This document shows, in pieces, positions 7,728 through 17,137 of a DNA stretch of 51,407 nucleotides. The number at the start of each line of letters is the position of its first letter. Position 1 is the first letter of the stretch. The translations under genes were made by a program, and so were the position numbers. The stretch is from an uncultured Clostridia bacterium (GTDB lineage Bacteria > Bacillota > Clostridia > Christensenellales > UBA1242): the NCBI GenBank assembly GCA_934772445.1, contig CAKVMJ010000005.1, forward strand, positions 1 through 51,407, given 5' to 3'. Under the pieces are notes generated by a model. It had not been told where the DNA came from and did no database searches. It worked only from the letters and a program-made list of their open reading frames with translations.

Positions 7728-10412
7728 ATGGGATTTATTAAAAATATCTTTAGGTCGGATAACACAAGAAATTTGGAAAAACTTGAAAAAATTGCTTGCA
7801 AAGTTGAAGCCTTGGCTTCTGAATTTAAGAGTAAAACCGATGAGGAATTAAAGGCTGTAACTCCAGCTTTAAAAGAAAGAATTGCTAAGGGCGAAAAACT
7901 TATAGATATTTTGCCAGAAGCTTATGCTTGCGTTAGAGAAGCCAGCACAAGAGTTATGGGTTTAACTCCTTTCCATGTTCAAATTTTAGGTGCTATAGCA
8001 CTATTCCAAGGTAGAATTGCCGAGATGAGAACTGGTGAAGGTAAAACATTAGTTGAAACAATGCCTGCTTATTTGGTTGCCTTAGAAGGCAAAGGCGTTC
8101 ATATCGTTACAGTAAACGAATATTTGGCTAGCCGTGACTCTGAATGGATGGGAAAAATATTTAAGTTCTTAGGTCTTACTGTTGGTATTTCATTGCATAA
8201 TATGGACCCAAACCAAAAGCGTGCTGCTTATAATTGCGATATAACTTATTCCACAAATAACGAATTAGGTTTCGATTATTTGAGAGATAATATGGTTGTT
8301 AGAAAAGAAGATAGAGTGGCTAGAGGCTATCATTTTGCAATTGTGGATGAAGTGGATAGTATTTTGATTGATGAAGCTCGTACTCCTCTTATTATCTCTG
8401 GTAGAGGTATGAAGAGTAATGAAACCTACAAAACTGCTGCAAGGTTCGCTAAATCTTTAAAAGAGCAAGATTATGAAATTGATGAAAGAGAGAAGGCTGT
8501 AAGGCTTACTGAATCTGGTATTGAAAAAGCAGAAAAATTCTTTGGCGTTGCAAACTTAAGTGATATTGAAAATATTGAATTAAACCATCATATTAATAAT
8601 GCAATTAAAGCTCAATTTATTATGAAGCTTGATGATAACTATATCGTTAAAGATGGCGAGGTTTTAATCGTTGATGAATTTACCGGAAGAGTTATGGAAG
8701 GTAGAAAATATTCAAATGGTTTACACCAAGCTATTGAAGCTAAAGAAGGTTTGGAAATTAAAGATGAAAATAAAACTTTAGCAACTATCACTTTCCAGAA
8801 TTTCTTTAGAGTTTATGATAAATTAAGTGGTATGACTGGTACTGCAAAAACTGAAGAAATAGAGTTTAATAAAATCTATGGACTAGATGTTGTAACAATT
8901 CCAACAAACCTTCCAATCAGAAGAAAAGATTATCCAGATAAAATTTTCCAAACTTATGAAGGAAAATTAAAAGCTATTGTGGAAGAAGTTAAGGCTATTC
9001 ACGAAAAAGGCAGACCAGTTTTGGTTGGTACAATCACTATTGAAAAGAGTGAGGAAGTTAGTAAGGCCTTAAAAGAAGCTGGAATTAAGCATAATGTTTT
9101 AAATGCTAAAAACCACGCAAAAGAAAGCGAGATCGTTGCTCAAGCAGGAAGATTAAATGCTGTTACTATCGCCACAAATATGGCTGGTCGTGGTACAGAT
9201 ATTATGCTTGGTGGTAACCCAGAATATATGGCTAAGCAAAAGCTAAGAGAAAAAGGCGTTGAGGAAGATAAGATAGAATTTTGTACTTCTTTATTGCAAA
9301 CCGATGATGCCGAGCTTAATGCTTTAAGAGAAGAATTTAAGAAATATTTAGCAGATTTCAAAAAGATTACCGATGAAGAGAAAAAGCAAGTTATAACCCT
9401 TGGCGGTTTGCATATTTTAGGTACTGAAAGACACGAAAGCCGAAGAATAGATAACCAGCTTAGAGGTAGAGCGGGCAGACAAGGTGACCCAGGTACAAGT
9501 ATTTTCTTTGTTTCAATGGAAGATGAATTAATGCGCCGTTTTGGTGGCGAGAGAATGCAAGGAATTTTAAGAGCCTTTAAGGTTATGGATTTCCAATCAA
9601 AAATTCTTTCAAAACAAATTGAAAATGCTCAAAAGAGAATTGAAGCATTTAACTTTAGTGCAAGACACTCTGTTTTGAAATTCGATGATGTTAATAATAA
9701 GCAAAGAGAAATAATCTATGCCGAAAGAAATAGAGTTTTAGATGGTGCGGATATCCATTCAGAAGTTTTGGATATGATAAGAGAACTTGCTATGAACACC
9801 GTTTACTCGAATGTTGATGAAAATGTAAGCTTTGAGGAATGGGATTTAGATGCAATTAACAACGCTTTAAATAACAGAATCCTAGGCGAAAATGCAAACT
9901 TTGTTACAGAAGAAATGGTTCAAGGATTAAATAGCGATGAATTGGCTGAAAAAGTGGCTGATGAAGCAGTTAAATTCTATGAGGGTAAATGTAATGTTGT
10001 TGAACAATTAAAAGTTCCTCATTTGGAAATGGAAAGAAACATCTTGCTTAGAGTTGTTGATAGTTTATGGATGGATCATATCGACTTTATGGAAATGTTG
10101 AGGCACGAAATTGGTTTAAGAGCTTATGGTAACCACGATCCGATCGTTGAATATAAGAAAGAAAGTGGTGAGATGTTTGAAAATATGGTTAATAAAGTTA
10201 GGGAAGAAACAGCAATGTTCTTGCTAAACTTTAAGATTAACATTCAATTAACTCGCCCAGCAAATGAAACTAAACCTCAAGATATGGTAACAAATTCTGG
10301 CGAGGGTAGTGATACGGTTAAGAAAAAATCCACAGAGAGAGTTGGTAGAAATGATGATTGCCCTTGCGGTAGTGGAAAGAAATATAAAAACTGTTGCGGA
10401 AAAAATAAATAA
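7728..10412 (+). CDS. secA: Preprotein translocase ATPase SecA
   Basis: SecA is the ATPase motor that pushes unfolded preproteins through the SecYEG channel at the membrane. The 894-residue length is typical. The Walker A motif MRTGEGKT is at about 100-107, the DEAD-type Walker B is seen as IVDEVDSILIDEARTPL near 205-222, and GRAGRQGDPG lies near 580. The C-terminal SEC-C zinc-binding tail is intact (NDDCPCGSGKKYKNCC, for SecB or ribosome contact). The start ATG has AAAAGGA 7 nt upstream and a clear sigma-A promoter. The gene stands alone between terminators at 7491 and 10415, so it is probably monocistronic, with readthrough into prfB possible. The secreted BspA-type proteins upstream would be clients of this pathway. 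Confidence 0.98.
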   Translation: MGFIKNIFRSDNTRNLEKLEKIACKVEALASEFKSKTDEELKAVTPALKERIAKGEKLIDILPEAYACVREASTRVMGLTPFHVQILGAIALFQGRIAEMRTGEGKTLVETMPAYLVALEGKGVHIVTVNEYLASRDSEWMGKIFKFLGLTVGISLHNMDPNQKRAAYNCDITYSTNNELGFDYLRDNMVVRKEDRVARGYHFAIVDEVDSILIDEARTPLIISGRGMKSNETYKTAARFAKSLKEQDYEIDEREKAVRLTESGIEKAEKFFGVANLSDIENIELNHHINNAIKAQFIMKLDDNYIVKDGEVLIVDEFTGRVMEGRKYSNGLHQAIEAKEGLEIKDENKTLATITFQNFFRVYDKLSGMTGTAKTEEIEFNKIYGLDVVTIPTNLPIRRKDYPDKIFQTYEGKLKAIVEEVKAIHEKGRPVLVGTITIEKSEEVSKALKEAGIKHNVLNAKNHAKESEIVAQAGRLNAVTIATNMAGRGTDIMLGGNPEYMAKQKLREKGVEEDKIEFCTSLLQTDDAELNALREEFKKYLADFKKITDEEKKQVITLGGLHILGTERHESRRIDNQLRGRAGRQGDPGTSIFFVSMEDELMRRFGGERMQGILRAFKVMDFQSKILSKQIENAQKRIEAFNFSARHSVLKFDDVNNKQREIIYAERNRVLDGADIHSEVLDMIRELAMNTVYSNVDENVSFEEWDLDAINNALNNRILGENANFVTEEMVQGLNSDELAEKVADEAVKFYEGKCNVVEQLKVPHLEMERNILLRVVDSLWMDHIDFMEMLRHEIGLRAYGNHDPIVEYKKESGEMFENMVNKVREETAMFLLNFKINIQLTRPANETKPQDMVTNSGEGSDTVKKKSTERVGRNDDCPCGSGKKYKNCCGKNK

Positions 10413-10414
10413 AG

Positions 10415-10447
10415 ATAAAGTTCTGTATTTTGCAGAACTTTATTCTT
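10415..10447 (+). terminator. Hairpin between secA and prfB
   Basis: A perfect 11-bp stem ATAAAGTTCTG / CAGAACTTTAT has a 7-nt loop, just after the secA stop. The T tract is short and mixed (TTTATTCTT), so it may attenuate rather than fully stop transcription. Confidence 0.6.
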
Positions 10448-10466
10448 AAATATATTAGGAGAAACT

Positions 10467-11580
10467 ATGATAGTTTTAAATAATGAGAGAGAAAAATACC
10501 AAAAAATAGTCGATAACATTAATATTGTTATCGGCTGTCTTTGACGAAGATAAATTAACTTCAGAACTTAATGATATTTCCAAAGAATTGGAAAATCCAA
10601 ATATATACAATGATATGCCAAGGCTTTCTTCCTTATCTAAAAAGCAAAAAATTTTATCTGATAAATTAAACAATTTTAAATCCTTAAAAAATAGGGTTTT
10701 AGAAATGAAAGATTTATTGGATATGGTGGAGAGCGGAGATGATGAGAGTGTGGTTAAAGAACTTAATCAAGAATTAACCAAACTTGATAAAGATGTTTTG
10801 AATATGTATATCCAAACTCTTTTATCTGGCGAATATGATACAAATAATGCAATCTTAAAGATCCATAGCGGTGCAGGCGGAACAGAGGCTTGCGATTGGG
10901 TTAGTATGCTTTATAAAATGTACTTATCCTTTGCTGAGAAAAATGGTTATAAGGTTAAGCTGTTGGATAGCCTAGATGGTGATGGGGCAGGCTTTAAGAG
11001 CATAACATTTATGGTTTCAGGAGAAAATGCCTATGGCTATTTAAAAGGCGAAACAGGCGTTCACAGGCTTGTAAGAATTAGCCCTTTTGATGCGAATAAA
11101 AGAAGACACACTTCCTTTGCTAGTGTTGAGGTTATGCCTGAGATTGATAACGATGTTAATGTGGATTTAAAAGAAGAAGATTTAAAGATAGATACCTATA
11201 GAAGTTCGGGTGCTGGTGGTCAACATGTAAACACAACCGATAGTGCTATTAGAATAACTCATATTCCAACTGGTATTGTTGTAACTTGTCAAAACGAAAG
11301 GTCGCAGTTGCAAAACAAAGAAATGGCAAAGAAAATGCTTATAGGTAAACTCGTGGTTTTAGAAATTCAAAAGAATTTAGAAAAAGCAAGTGCAATTAAA
11401 GGCGAGAGCAAAAAGATTGAATGGGGAAGCCAAATAAGAAGCTATGTGTTCTGCCCATATAAAATGGTTAAAGATTTAAGAACAGATTATGAAACTAGTA
11501 ATTTAGATGCTATAATGGGCGGAGATATTTTAGATATGCTTCAAGCCTACTTAAAATGGTTTAATGGAAAAGGTTTTTAA
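10467..11580 (+). CDS. prfB: Peptide chain release factor 2 (RF2), expressed by +1 frameshift
   Basis: RF2 releases nascent chains at UGA and UAA. Translation starts at ATG 10467 (AGGAG upstream) and reads 25 codons to CTT TGA at 10539-10544. A +1 shift that skips the T at 10542 then continues as GAC to the stop at 11580, giving about 370 residues. The shifted frame carries the RF2 stop-recognition tripeptide SPF (in RISPFD) and the catalytic GGQ (GAGGQHVNTTDS), with RF2-type spacing. Treating the long frame alone as the gene would lose the true N terminus. The CTTTGAC recoding site is the classic autoregulatory device: low RF2 favours the shift. No AGGGGG-type Shine-Dalgarno stimulator lies just before CTT, unlike E. 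coli (see findings). The downstream tsaD is coupled, starting one base after this stop. Confidence 0.95.
10533..10545 (+). other. prfB: prfB programmed +1 frameshift site (GGC TGT CTT TGA C)
   Basis: The in-frame stop TGA at 10542-10544 follows CTT and is followed by C, the most shift-prone termination context known for RF2 genes. Downstream RF2 homology begins immediately in the +1 frame with no homology lost. Confidence 0.93.
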
Positions 11581-11581
11581 A

Positions 11582-12658
11582 ATGATAAGTAATGAAATTT
11601 TAGAAAAATTTAATAACTTGAAAAATAAGAAAGATGTAATCGTTTTGGCGGTAGAGAGTTCTTGTGATGAAACGAGTATTGCAGTTATAAAAAATGGAAG
11701 AGAAATTCTATCCAATATTATTTCAAGCCAAATAGATATTCATAAGCGTTTTGGTGGAGTTGTGCCAGAAGTTGCTAGCCGAAATCATTTATTGGCAGTT
11801 AATAATGTTTTAAACGAAGCCCTAGAGAAAGCGAATATAACTTTAAAAGATATTGATGCAGTTGGCGTTACTTTTGGCGCTGGATTGGTTGGTGCATTGA
11901 TGGTGGGAGTAACATTTGCAAAAAGTTTGGCTTATGCTTTGCGAGTGCCATTAATTAAGGTTAATCACATTAAAGCCCATATTTCTGCCAATTACTTAGC
12001 AAATCCTGACTTAAAACCACCATTTATGGCTTTAGTTGTTAGTGGCGGTCATACCGCAATTGTTAGGGTTGATGATTATGTTAATTCAACATTGATAGGT
12101 ACAACTTATGATGATGCAATTGGCGAATGTTATGATAAAGTGGCAAAAGTTTTAGGTTTAGGTTATCCCGGAGGACCGGTTGTTGACAAATACTCGAAGT
12201 TGGGTAAAAATAATATTAAATTTGTTAAACCAACTGCTAATGGTGGTGGAGAATATGCGTTTAGTTATAGCGGATTAAAAACAGCTGTGATTAATTATAT
12301 CCACAAATTAGAGCAAAATGGGGAAAAACCAAATATTGAAGATGTTTGTGCATCTTTCCAATCCCACGCTGTTGATGAATTGGTTCATAAATCTATTAAG
12401 GCTTGCAAAGAGTTTGGCGAAGATAAATTAGTTGTGGCTGGTGGTGTTAGTGCTAATTCATATCTTAGAGAACAACTTATAAGCAAAGGTAAAAAAGTGG
12501 GTATAAAAGTTTTTGTTCCTCCAATTATTCTTTGTACTGATAATGCTGGAATGGTTGGTGCTGAAGCATACAATTTAATTATGAGTGGTGAGGGACTTGC
12601 AGACTTAGATTTAACTGCAGACCCATCAATTAATTTAAAATGTACTAAAGGGATATAA
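11582..12658 (+). CDS. tsaD: tRNA N6-adenosine threonylcarbamoyltransferase TsaD
   Basis: TsaD works with TsaB and TsaE to attach threonylcarbamoyl to A37 of ANN-decoding tRNAs (t6A). The ASKHA-type fold is shown by VESSCDETSIAV near the N terminus, the metal-binding HIKAH (in NHIKAHISANYLA), VVSGGHT, the GLGYPGGP segment and GGVSANSYLR. The length of 358 residues fits. I chose ATG 11582 over an in-frame ATG at 11564: AAAAGG lies 8 nt before 11582, and 11564 would overlap prfB without a ribosome binding site. The gene sits one base past the prfB stop, so it is co-transcribed and probably translationally coupled. A bidirectional terminator follows at once. Confidence 0.96.
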   Translation: MISNEILEKFNNLKNKKDVIVLAVESSCDETSIAVIKNGREILSNIISSQIDIHKRFGGVVPEVASRNHLLAVNNVLNEALEKANITLKDIDAVGVTFGAGLVGALMVGVTFAKSLAYALRVPLIKVNHIKAHISANYLANPDLKPPFMALVVSGGHTAIVRVDDYVNSTLIGTTYDDAIGECYDKVAKVLGLGYPGGPVVDKYSKLGKNNIKFVKPTANGGGEYAFSYSGLKTAVINYIHKLEQNGEKPNIEDVCASFQSHAVDELVHKSIKACKEFGEDKLVVAGGVSANSYLREQLISKGKKVGIKVFVPPIILCTDNAGMVGAEAYNLIMSGEGLADLDLTADPSINLKCTKGI

Positions 12659-12692
12659 AAAGAGAATGTAGATTAATTTCTACATTCTCTTT
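12659..12692. terminator. Shared terminator of convergent tsaD and cca
   Basis: A perfect 14-bp stem AAAGAGAATGTAGA / TCTACATTCTCTTT has a 6-nt loop. It starts directly after the tsaD stop. On the minus strand the stop codon and last codons of cca (GluArgGluCysArgAsn) lie inside the loop and right arm, so coding and termination signals overlap. Confidence 0.8.
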
Positions 12693-13974
12693 CTTCTTCA
12701 ATTGCAAGCAATGATAATTCTCTTTTATTGTTCTCAACTTTTTCATTTGCACATTTTATAAACAATTGTTCTTTAATCTTAGATATGTATTTAGGGTTTA
12801 TCTTCAAATTTAATAAATTCTTATTTGATATTTTCAATTGGTTTATAGATGTTGGAATATTTCTATTTTCGAGTTCTGTGATTTTATTTTTTATACTCTC
12901 ATTAAACTCTTTAAAGTTTTCAAAAAATTGTTTTAAGTTTGAATTTAATCTATTGTATTCAATAATAATTTTAACTTGCTCTCTATGAGGTAGGTCGTTA
13001 AAATTATTTCTGTGCTGGTATATAAAATATAAATCTGTTATATTCTTAATGCTTTCGTTCGAATCTTTTAGTCCATTTGTGCCAAGCAATTCATTGCAGA
13101 TATTTGAAATTTCATTTTTATGTTTTATAGAATTTTTTAAATACTTTTCAATGATGAGTAAATTGAAATAATAGTATCTAAATTCACTTGGAATATCAAA
13201 ATAATCTTTAAGTAAATTTAATTTAAATGATTTAAAATTTTCATTATAAATATATTTATATAAGTCTAGATAATTTAATAATTCTGAAAAGTTTTTAGGT
13301 GCTCTTAAATTATATATTGTATCAGCCAAAACTATTTGTTTTAGTTCTTTTAATATTCTTTCTTTAGATATGTCTTTTAGTTGATAATTAAACTTTTTGG
13401 CACATTTTAGTGTTTTTCTGTCAATAACTAGTCCGTAAGTGGTTGAAAACCTAATAAGTCTAAGTAGTCTTAATCCATCATTTTCAAACACTTGCTTAGG
13501 AGATAATATAGCTTTTAACTTTCTTTTCTTTATATCTTTTAAGCCTTTGAAAAAATCCACTAGTTCGCCAGTTTGAATATTTAGATATATTGCATTAATA
13601 GTAAAATCTCTTCTATTTGCATCTAGCTTTATATCTTCCACAAACTCTGTGCTAGATGGTGTATGTTCTCCGCCTTTTGGATAGTTTTCAATTCTAAAAC
13701 AAGTGTATTCATAACTCTCATTTTTAGTTTGAATTAAAACTGTTCCAAGTTTTTCATTTACCACTTTTGCAGAGAATTTTAATTTCTTACAAATAGCTAA
13801 AACTTTATCAGGTTTTATTGAAGAAGTTATATCTATATCTTGGCTTGATAAATTTAAAAGGGTGTTTCTAACTTTTCCACCAACTATATATAAAATTGCA
13901 TCGTTTTTCTCAAACTCGTTTGCAAGCCTTTTTAAATCTTTACTTAAATCAATATCTAATTTCTCACTTTTCAT
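12673..13974 (-). CDS. cca: CCA-adding enzyme / poly(A) polymerase family nucleotidyltransferase
   Basis: This enzyme adds or repairs the 3' CCA of tRNAs using CTP and ATP. It is class II: VGGKVR near 31-36, the catalytic DIDI (Asp46/Asp48), the RRDFTINA motif, and the 'NDGLRLLRLIRFST' segment that follows the head domain. At 433 residues it is within the family range. The C-terminal half is diverged and Asn/Lys/Leu-rich, so I cannot say from sequence whether it adds CCA, only CC or A, or poly(A). The start ATG has AAAGGA 6 nt upstream. The end overlaps the terminator shared with tsaD. Confidence 0.88.
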   Translation of the reverse strand: MKSEKLDIDLSKDLKRLANEFEKNDAILYIVGGKVRNTLLNLSSQDIDITSSIKPDKVLAICKKLKFSAKVVNEKLGTVLIQTKNESYEYTCFRIENYPKGGEHTPSSTEFVEDIKLDANRRDFTINAIYLNIQTGELVDFFKGLKDIKKRKLKAILSPKQVFENDGLRLLRLIRFSTTYGLVIDRKTLKCAKKFNYQLKDISKERILKELKQIVLADTIYNLRAPKNFSELLNYLDLYKYIYNENFKSFKLNLLKDYFDIPSEFRYYYFNLLIIEKYLKNSIKHKNEISNICNELLGTNGLKDSNESIKNITDLYFIYQHRNNFNDLPHREQVKIIIEYNRLNSNLKQFFENFKEFNESIKNKITELENRNIPTSINQLKISNKNLLNLKINPKYISKIKEQLFIKCANEKVENNKRELSLLAIEEERECRN

Positions 13975-14039
13975 ATCTAATCCTTTCTAAAAAAACTCCA
14001 TTCTTAATTATAATGGAATTTTTATAAATAGCAAATAAT

Positions 14040-15374
14040 TTAAAAGAATTTAACAACATTTATTCCAAAAGCTGTTTTGGTTTCTTCATCAATCTTAACT
14101 TTCTTAGAAATTTCAATTCCAGCAACGATTAAGATTTCATTGCCATCTGCTAAAACTGGAGTAACATCTCTAAATCTTGTTGGAACTTTCTTATCTATAA
14201 AATAATCATTTAAAGATTTTGTACCGCCTCCAAATTTTTGGAAAACATCTCCATTTTCTCTAAATCTCCAAACTGCAGTTTTGGGTATTTTATTGTAGTC
14301 AACTATATGAGTAAATAAATTCTTATCTAATTTTCTTGTAACCTTAATTTCAATCATACCAAAATCTTGGAATGAGAGTTTTCCTTTTTTCATAGGGTAG
14401 GTTTTCATTGCAGGTTTATAAGATCTATTAGTTAGAATTAAATAGTTGTATTCTTTAATGGCTGTAAGTTTGTTTGGCAAATTTAATTTTGCACCATTTT
14501 TTCCATTTAATGCCAAATCTTTAATTGCTGTGATATGTTTTGATTCAATATCTTTAATTTGAGATATTTTATCTAATGCTTTAGTTATTATTCTATTGCA
14601 AATGCTATCTGCTTGTGCTAGATAGTTTATTAAAATCTTAGCTGAACCATTTTCAATTGTTATTGCATTTGGGCTTATTTGAGATTGAATATATTCTTCA
14701 TCTGTTCTGCAAAGCCTACCAAATGAGCAAATCGCAGAATCCGCATTAGACCATTTATTTCTAATTAATGGCATAATCTCATTTCTTATAAGATTTCTTG
14801 AACAATCGTTTATAAAGTTTGTTTCATCATCAACAAATGGTATTTCATTTGCCTCTATATAAGCTTGAATCTCAGTTCTAGGGGTGGAAAGCATTGGTCT
14901 TATAAACATTCCATCTTTTATAAAATCCATTCCGCAAGCACCTTTTAAACCGCAACCTCTAAATATATTTAATAAGATTGTTTCGGCTTGGTCTTGTAGG
15001 TGATGACCAAGAGCAATTTTATTTACCACTTTGTTTTTTATTAATGATCTAAAAATTTTATATCTAGCATCTCTAGCACCTTGTTCAAGAGTTAGACCTT
15101 CTTTTTCGCAAAGGTCTTTCACATCAACAGAATAAGATAAGCATTTGATATTATTTTTTTCGCAATAGTTTCTAACAAACGCACTATCTTGAGCACTAGC
15201 TTCCCTTAGGTTATGATCTATATTGATAGCAATAATAGAAAACTTATCTTTCTTTATTGAGTTCAAAAAATGAAGCAATGCCATACTATCTCTTCCGCCA
15301 GATACCGCAATGCCAATTATTTCGCCTTGTTTTATTAAATTATACTTATTTATTATGTTTTCAATTTCTCTCAT
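14040..15374 (-). CDS. tilS: tRNA(Ile)-lysidine synthase TilS
   Basis: TilS ligates lysine to C34 of the CAU-anticodon tRNA-Ile, so that it reads AUA. The PP-loop SGGRDS is at residues 25-30 of the chosen start, followed by INIDHNLRE and GHHLQDQAETILLN, all hallmarks of the family. The C-terminal TilS domain is present (WRFRENGDVF, then FIDKKVPTRFRD and ADG...IVAGIEIS). I chose ATG 15374 because AGGTGGAG lies directly before it; an in-frame ATG 39 nt further upstream (15413) has no such site. The final protein is 444 residues, normal for the family. tilS is also an origin-region gene in Bacillus. Confidence 0.95.
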   Translation of the reverse strand: MREIENIINKYNLIKQGEIIGIAVSGGRDSMALLHFLNSIKKDKFSIIAINIDHNLREASAQDSAFVRNYCEKNNIKCLSYSVDVKDLCEKEGLTLEQGARDARYKIFRSLIKNKVVNKIALGHHLQDQAETILLNIFRGCGLKGACGMDFIKDGMFIRPMLSTPRTEIQAYIEANEIPFVDDETNFINDCSRNLIRNEIMPLIRNKWSNADSAICSFGRLCRTDEEYIQSQISPNAITIENGSAKILINYLAQADSICNRIITKALDKISQIKDIESKHITAIKDLALNGKNGAKLNLPNKLTAIKEYNYLILTNRSYKPAMKTYPMKKGKLSFQDFGMIEIKVTRKLDKNLFTHIVDYNKIPKTAVWRFRENGDVFQKFGGGTKSLNDYFIDKKVPTRFRDVTPVLADGNEILIVAGIEISKKVKIDEETKTAFGINVVKFF

Positions 15375-15473
15375 ATCTCCACCTTTAAAAGAATTATAAT
15401 CACATATTCTCAATTGTAGTATATCTTAAATTTAATAAAATTGCAATAGTAATTATTTTTCTTGAGTGATAAT

Positions 15474-15501
15474 AAAAATGCTAGAATTATCTAACATTTT
15501 T
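15474..15501 (-). terminator. Weak terminator after SHOCT membrane protein gene
   Basis: AAAAATG-TAG pairs with CTA-CATTTTT with one mismatch and a short loop. Read on the minus strand it ends in ATTTTTATT just past the stop at 15530. Confidence 0.45.
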
Positions 15502-15529
15502 GAATTTATATTAATTTTTACTTATTATA

Positions 15530-16135
15530 TTACGAAAAATCTCCGCCTAGAATTTTGCTTAACTTTTGGTTATATTGTTCATCTGTATATAAACCTTTAG
15601 ATTTTTGAGCCTTTAATTCTTGGATTTTAATCAACATCATTTGAACAGCTTGAGGTTGTAAGGTTATAGCTGATTCATTTGGGTTGATCTGAATAAATGG
15701 TACTTCAATTTTAATTCGTTTTGCAAAATCTTTTTTAGTTTTAGAAACTGCAATATATCCAATTATTGGTGCTATCAATGAAATTGGCGGAATTGCCAAT
15801 AATCCAAAGATTAATTGCATTGTGCAAACCATAGATATTGAATTTATAGATTGTTCAATATTTTTATCTGGTGCTTTAGATAGAAATCCATAAACTTTTC
15901 CAGCAGAATAGTTATCGTAACAAGTAAACGCACAGAAAATTATATAAGATGTCATCATAGATTCAATTTCAGTTTTAGCAACATTTGGCATTATCTTTAA
16001 GCAGATATCCGTAAAAATATCCGTTGTGTTTGATTCTCCAAATAATAGAAGAAAAGCGATTAAGCCAAACATAAACGAAACTATAAAACTTATTATTGAA
16101 GATGTGAGGTATAATTTTCTTGTAGAATTTTTCAT
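15530..16135 (-). CDS. Membrane protein with C-terminal SHOCT-like domain, 201 aa
   Basis: I do not recognise a named family for the whole protein. Two hydrophobic regions (about residues 9-33 and 102-130) would make a small integral membrane protein. A more polar stretch with two cysteines (ICLKIMPN, TCYDN) lies between them. The last 35 residues fit the SHOCT short helical hairpin: helix, GLYTDEQYNQKL, then ILGG. SHOCT is known as an oligomerisation or targeting module at protein ends. The start has AAGAAGGA upstream. Two direct copies of ATTCTCTTATA lie in the upstream gap. Function unknown. Confidence 0.7.
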   Translation of the reverse strand: MKNSTRKLYLTSSIISFIVSFMFGLIAFLLLFGESNTTDIFTDICLKIMPNVAKTEIESMMTSYIIFCAFTCYDNYSAGKVYGFLSKAPDKNIEQSINSISMVCTMQLIFGLLAIPPISLIAPIIGYIAVSKTKKDFAKRIKIEVPFIQINPNESAITLQPQAVQMMLIKIQELKAQKSKGLYTDEQYNQKLSKILGGDFS

Positions 16136-16268
16136 TTTATTCCTTCTTTAATTCTCTTATAATTATTATAAGTAAATGATTTTATATATATTCTCTTATA
16201 TATTTAATATGTTACCACGAATTTTGTTAAAAATCAAGTAAACGCTCTTAAATCGTGGTTATTAAACT
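16136..16268. other. Intergenic region with direct and inverted repeats
   Basis: ATTCTCTTATA occurs at 16151-16161 and again at 16190-16200. Downstream, ACCACGA (16214-16220) pairs with TCGTGGT (16253-16259) around a loop of about 32 nt next to the end of the methyltransferase gene. The hairpin may be a factor-independent stop for that gene, and the direct repeats may be an operator for the SHOCT gene. Both readings are inference. Confidence 0.35.
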
Positions 16269-17123
16269 TTATTCCCAAATTTTAATTGCACTTGCACCGC
16301 AAGGTAAGAATATTTTTTCGTTTGTTGGAAGAGCAAGCTCGTAAGCTTCTGTTTTACCGCCTTCAATTCCAAGTTCTAGTAAATTTCCTAGAGCTAGAGG
16401 TTGAAGCCCAGAAGTATAGGAATTTAATAAAACAAATAATGGTTTATCGCTCAAAACTTTAGAGCAAGTTTTTATAAAATCAAATAAATTATCATTTAAT
16501 TTCCAAACTTCGCCATTCGGACCTCTACCAAAACTTGGTGGGTCCATAATTATAGCATCATATTTTTTTCCACGCCTAATTTCTCTTTCCACGAATTTAA
16601 AGCAATCATCAACGATATATCGAACAGGCTTATCGCTTAGTTTGGATAATGCCATATTTTCTTTGCATCGTTCAACCATACCTTTACTTGCATCAACATG
16701 GGTAACTTCAGCCCCAGCTTTAGTGCAAGCCACAGTTGCACCGCCTGAATATCCGAATAAGTTTAATATTTTAATAGGGCGGTTGGCATTTTCAATCAAC
16801 TCTGTCATTAAATCCCAATTGTATGCTTGTTCAGGAAATAATCCTGTATGCTTAAAACCCATTGGTTTTATTTTAAATTTTAAATCCTTATAATCAATAA
16901 CCCATTCGCTATTAAAAGGCTTTAAGTTTTCCCAATGTCCGCCTCCCGTACTTTCTCTTATATACCTAGCATTTAGGTTTGGCTCTTTGCTTAAATCTCT
17001 TGATTTGTGCCATATCACTTGTGGGTCTGGTCTTAGAAGTTTTACATTACCCCAACGCTCTAATTTTTCACCATCACCAGTGGCTAATACTTCAAAACTT
17101 TTCCAATCTTTACTATATCTCAT
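16269..17123 (-). CDS. Class I SAM-dependent methyltransferase, RlmI/RlmK-like
   Basis: A Rossmann methyltransferase of 284 residues. Motif I is seen as LNLFGYSGGATVACTKAGAEVTHVD (quoted here as LNLFGYSGGA then VTHVD), and the catalytic-region motif is DPPSFGRGP near 195-203. The family (COG1092-like) methylates cytosine 1962 or nearby bases of 23S rRNA, but this protein lacks the N-terminal PUA domain of RlmI, so the target is uncertain. The start has AAAAAGG 7 nt upstream. It follows the RNHCP gene by 14 nt and is probably in one operon with radC. Confidence 0.8.
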   Translation of the reverse strand: MRYSKDWKSFEVLATGDGEKLERWGNVKLLRPDPQVIWHKSRDLSKEPNLNARYIRESTGGGHWENLKPFNSEWVIDYKDLKFKIKPMGFKHTGLFPEQAYNWDLMTELIENANRPIKILNLFGYSGGATVACTKAGAEVTHVDASKGMVERCKENMALSKLSDKPVRYIVDDCFKFVEREIRRGKKYDAIIMDPPSFGRGPNGEVWKLNDNLFDFIKTCSKVLSDKPLFVLLNSYTSGLQPLALGNLLELGIEGGKTEAYELALPTNEKIFLPCGASAIKIWE

Positions 17124-17137
17124 AAATTTCCTTTTTT

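Noticed and set aside
10542..10544. TGA read as tryptophan (Mollicutes code)
   Set aside because: TGG is used for tryptophan throughout, TGA serves as stop (35995-35997), and an RF2 gene with the standard recoding site is present.
11564..11581. Upstream ATG as start of tsaD
   Set aside because: It overlaps the prfB end and has no ribosome binding site; ATG 11582 has AAAAGG at correct spacing.
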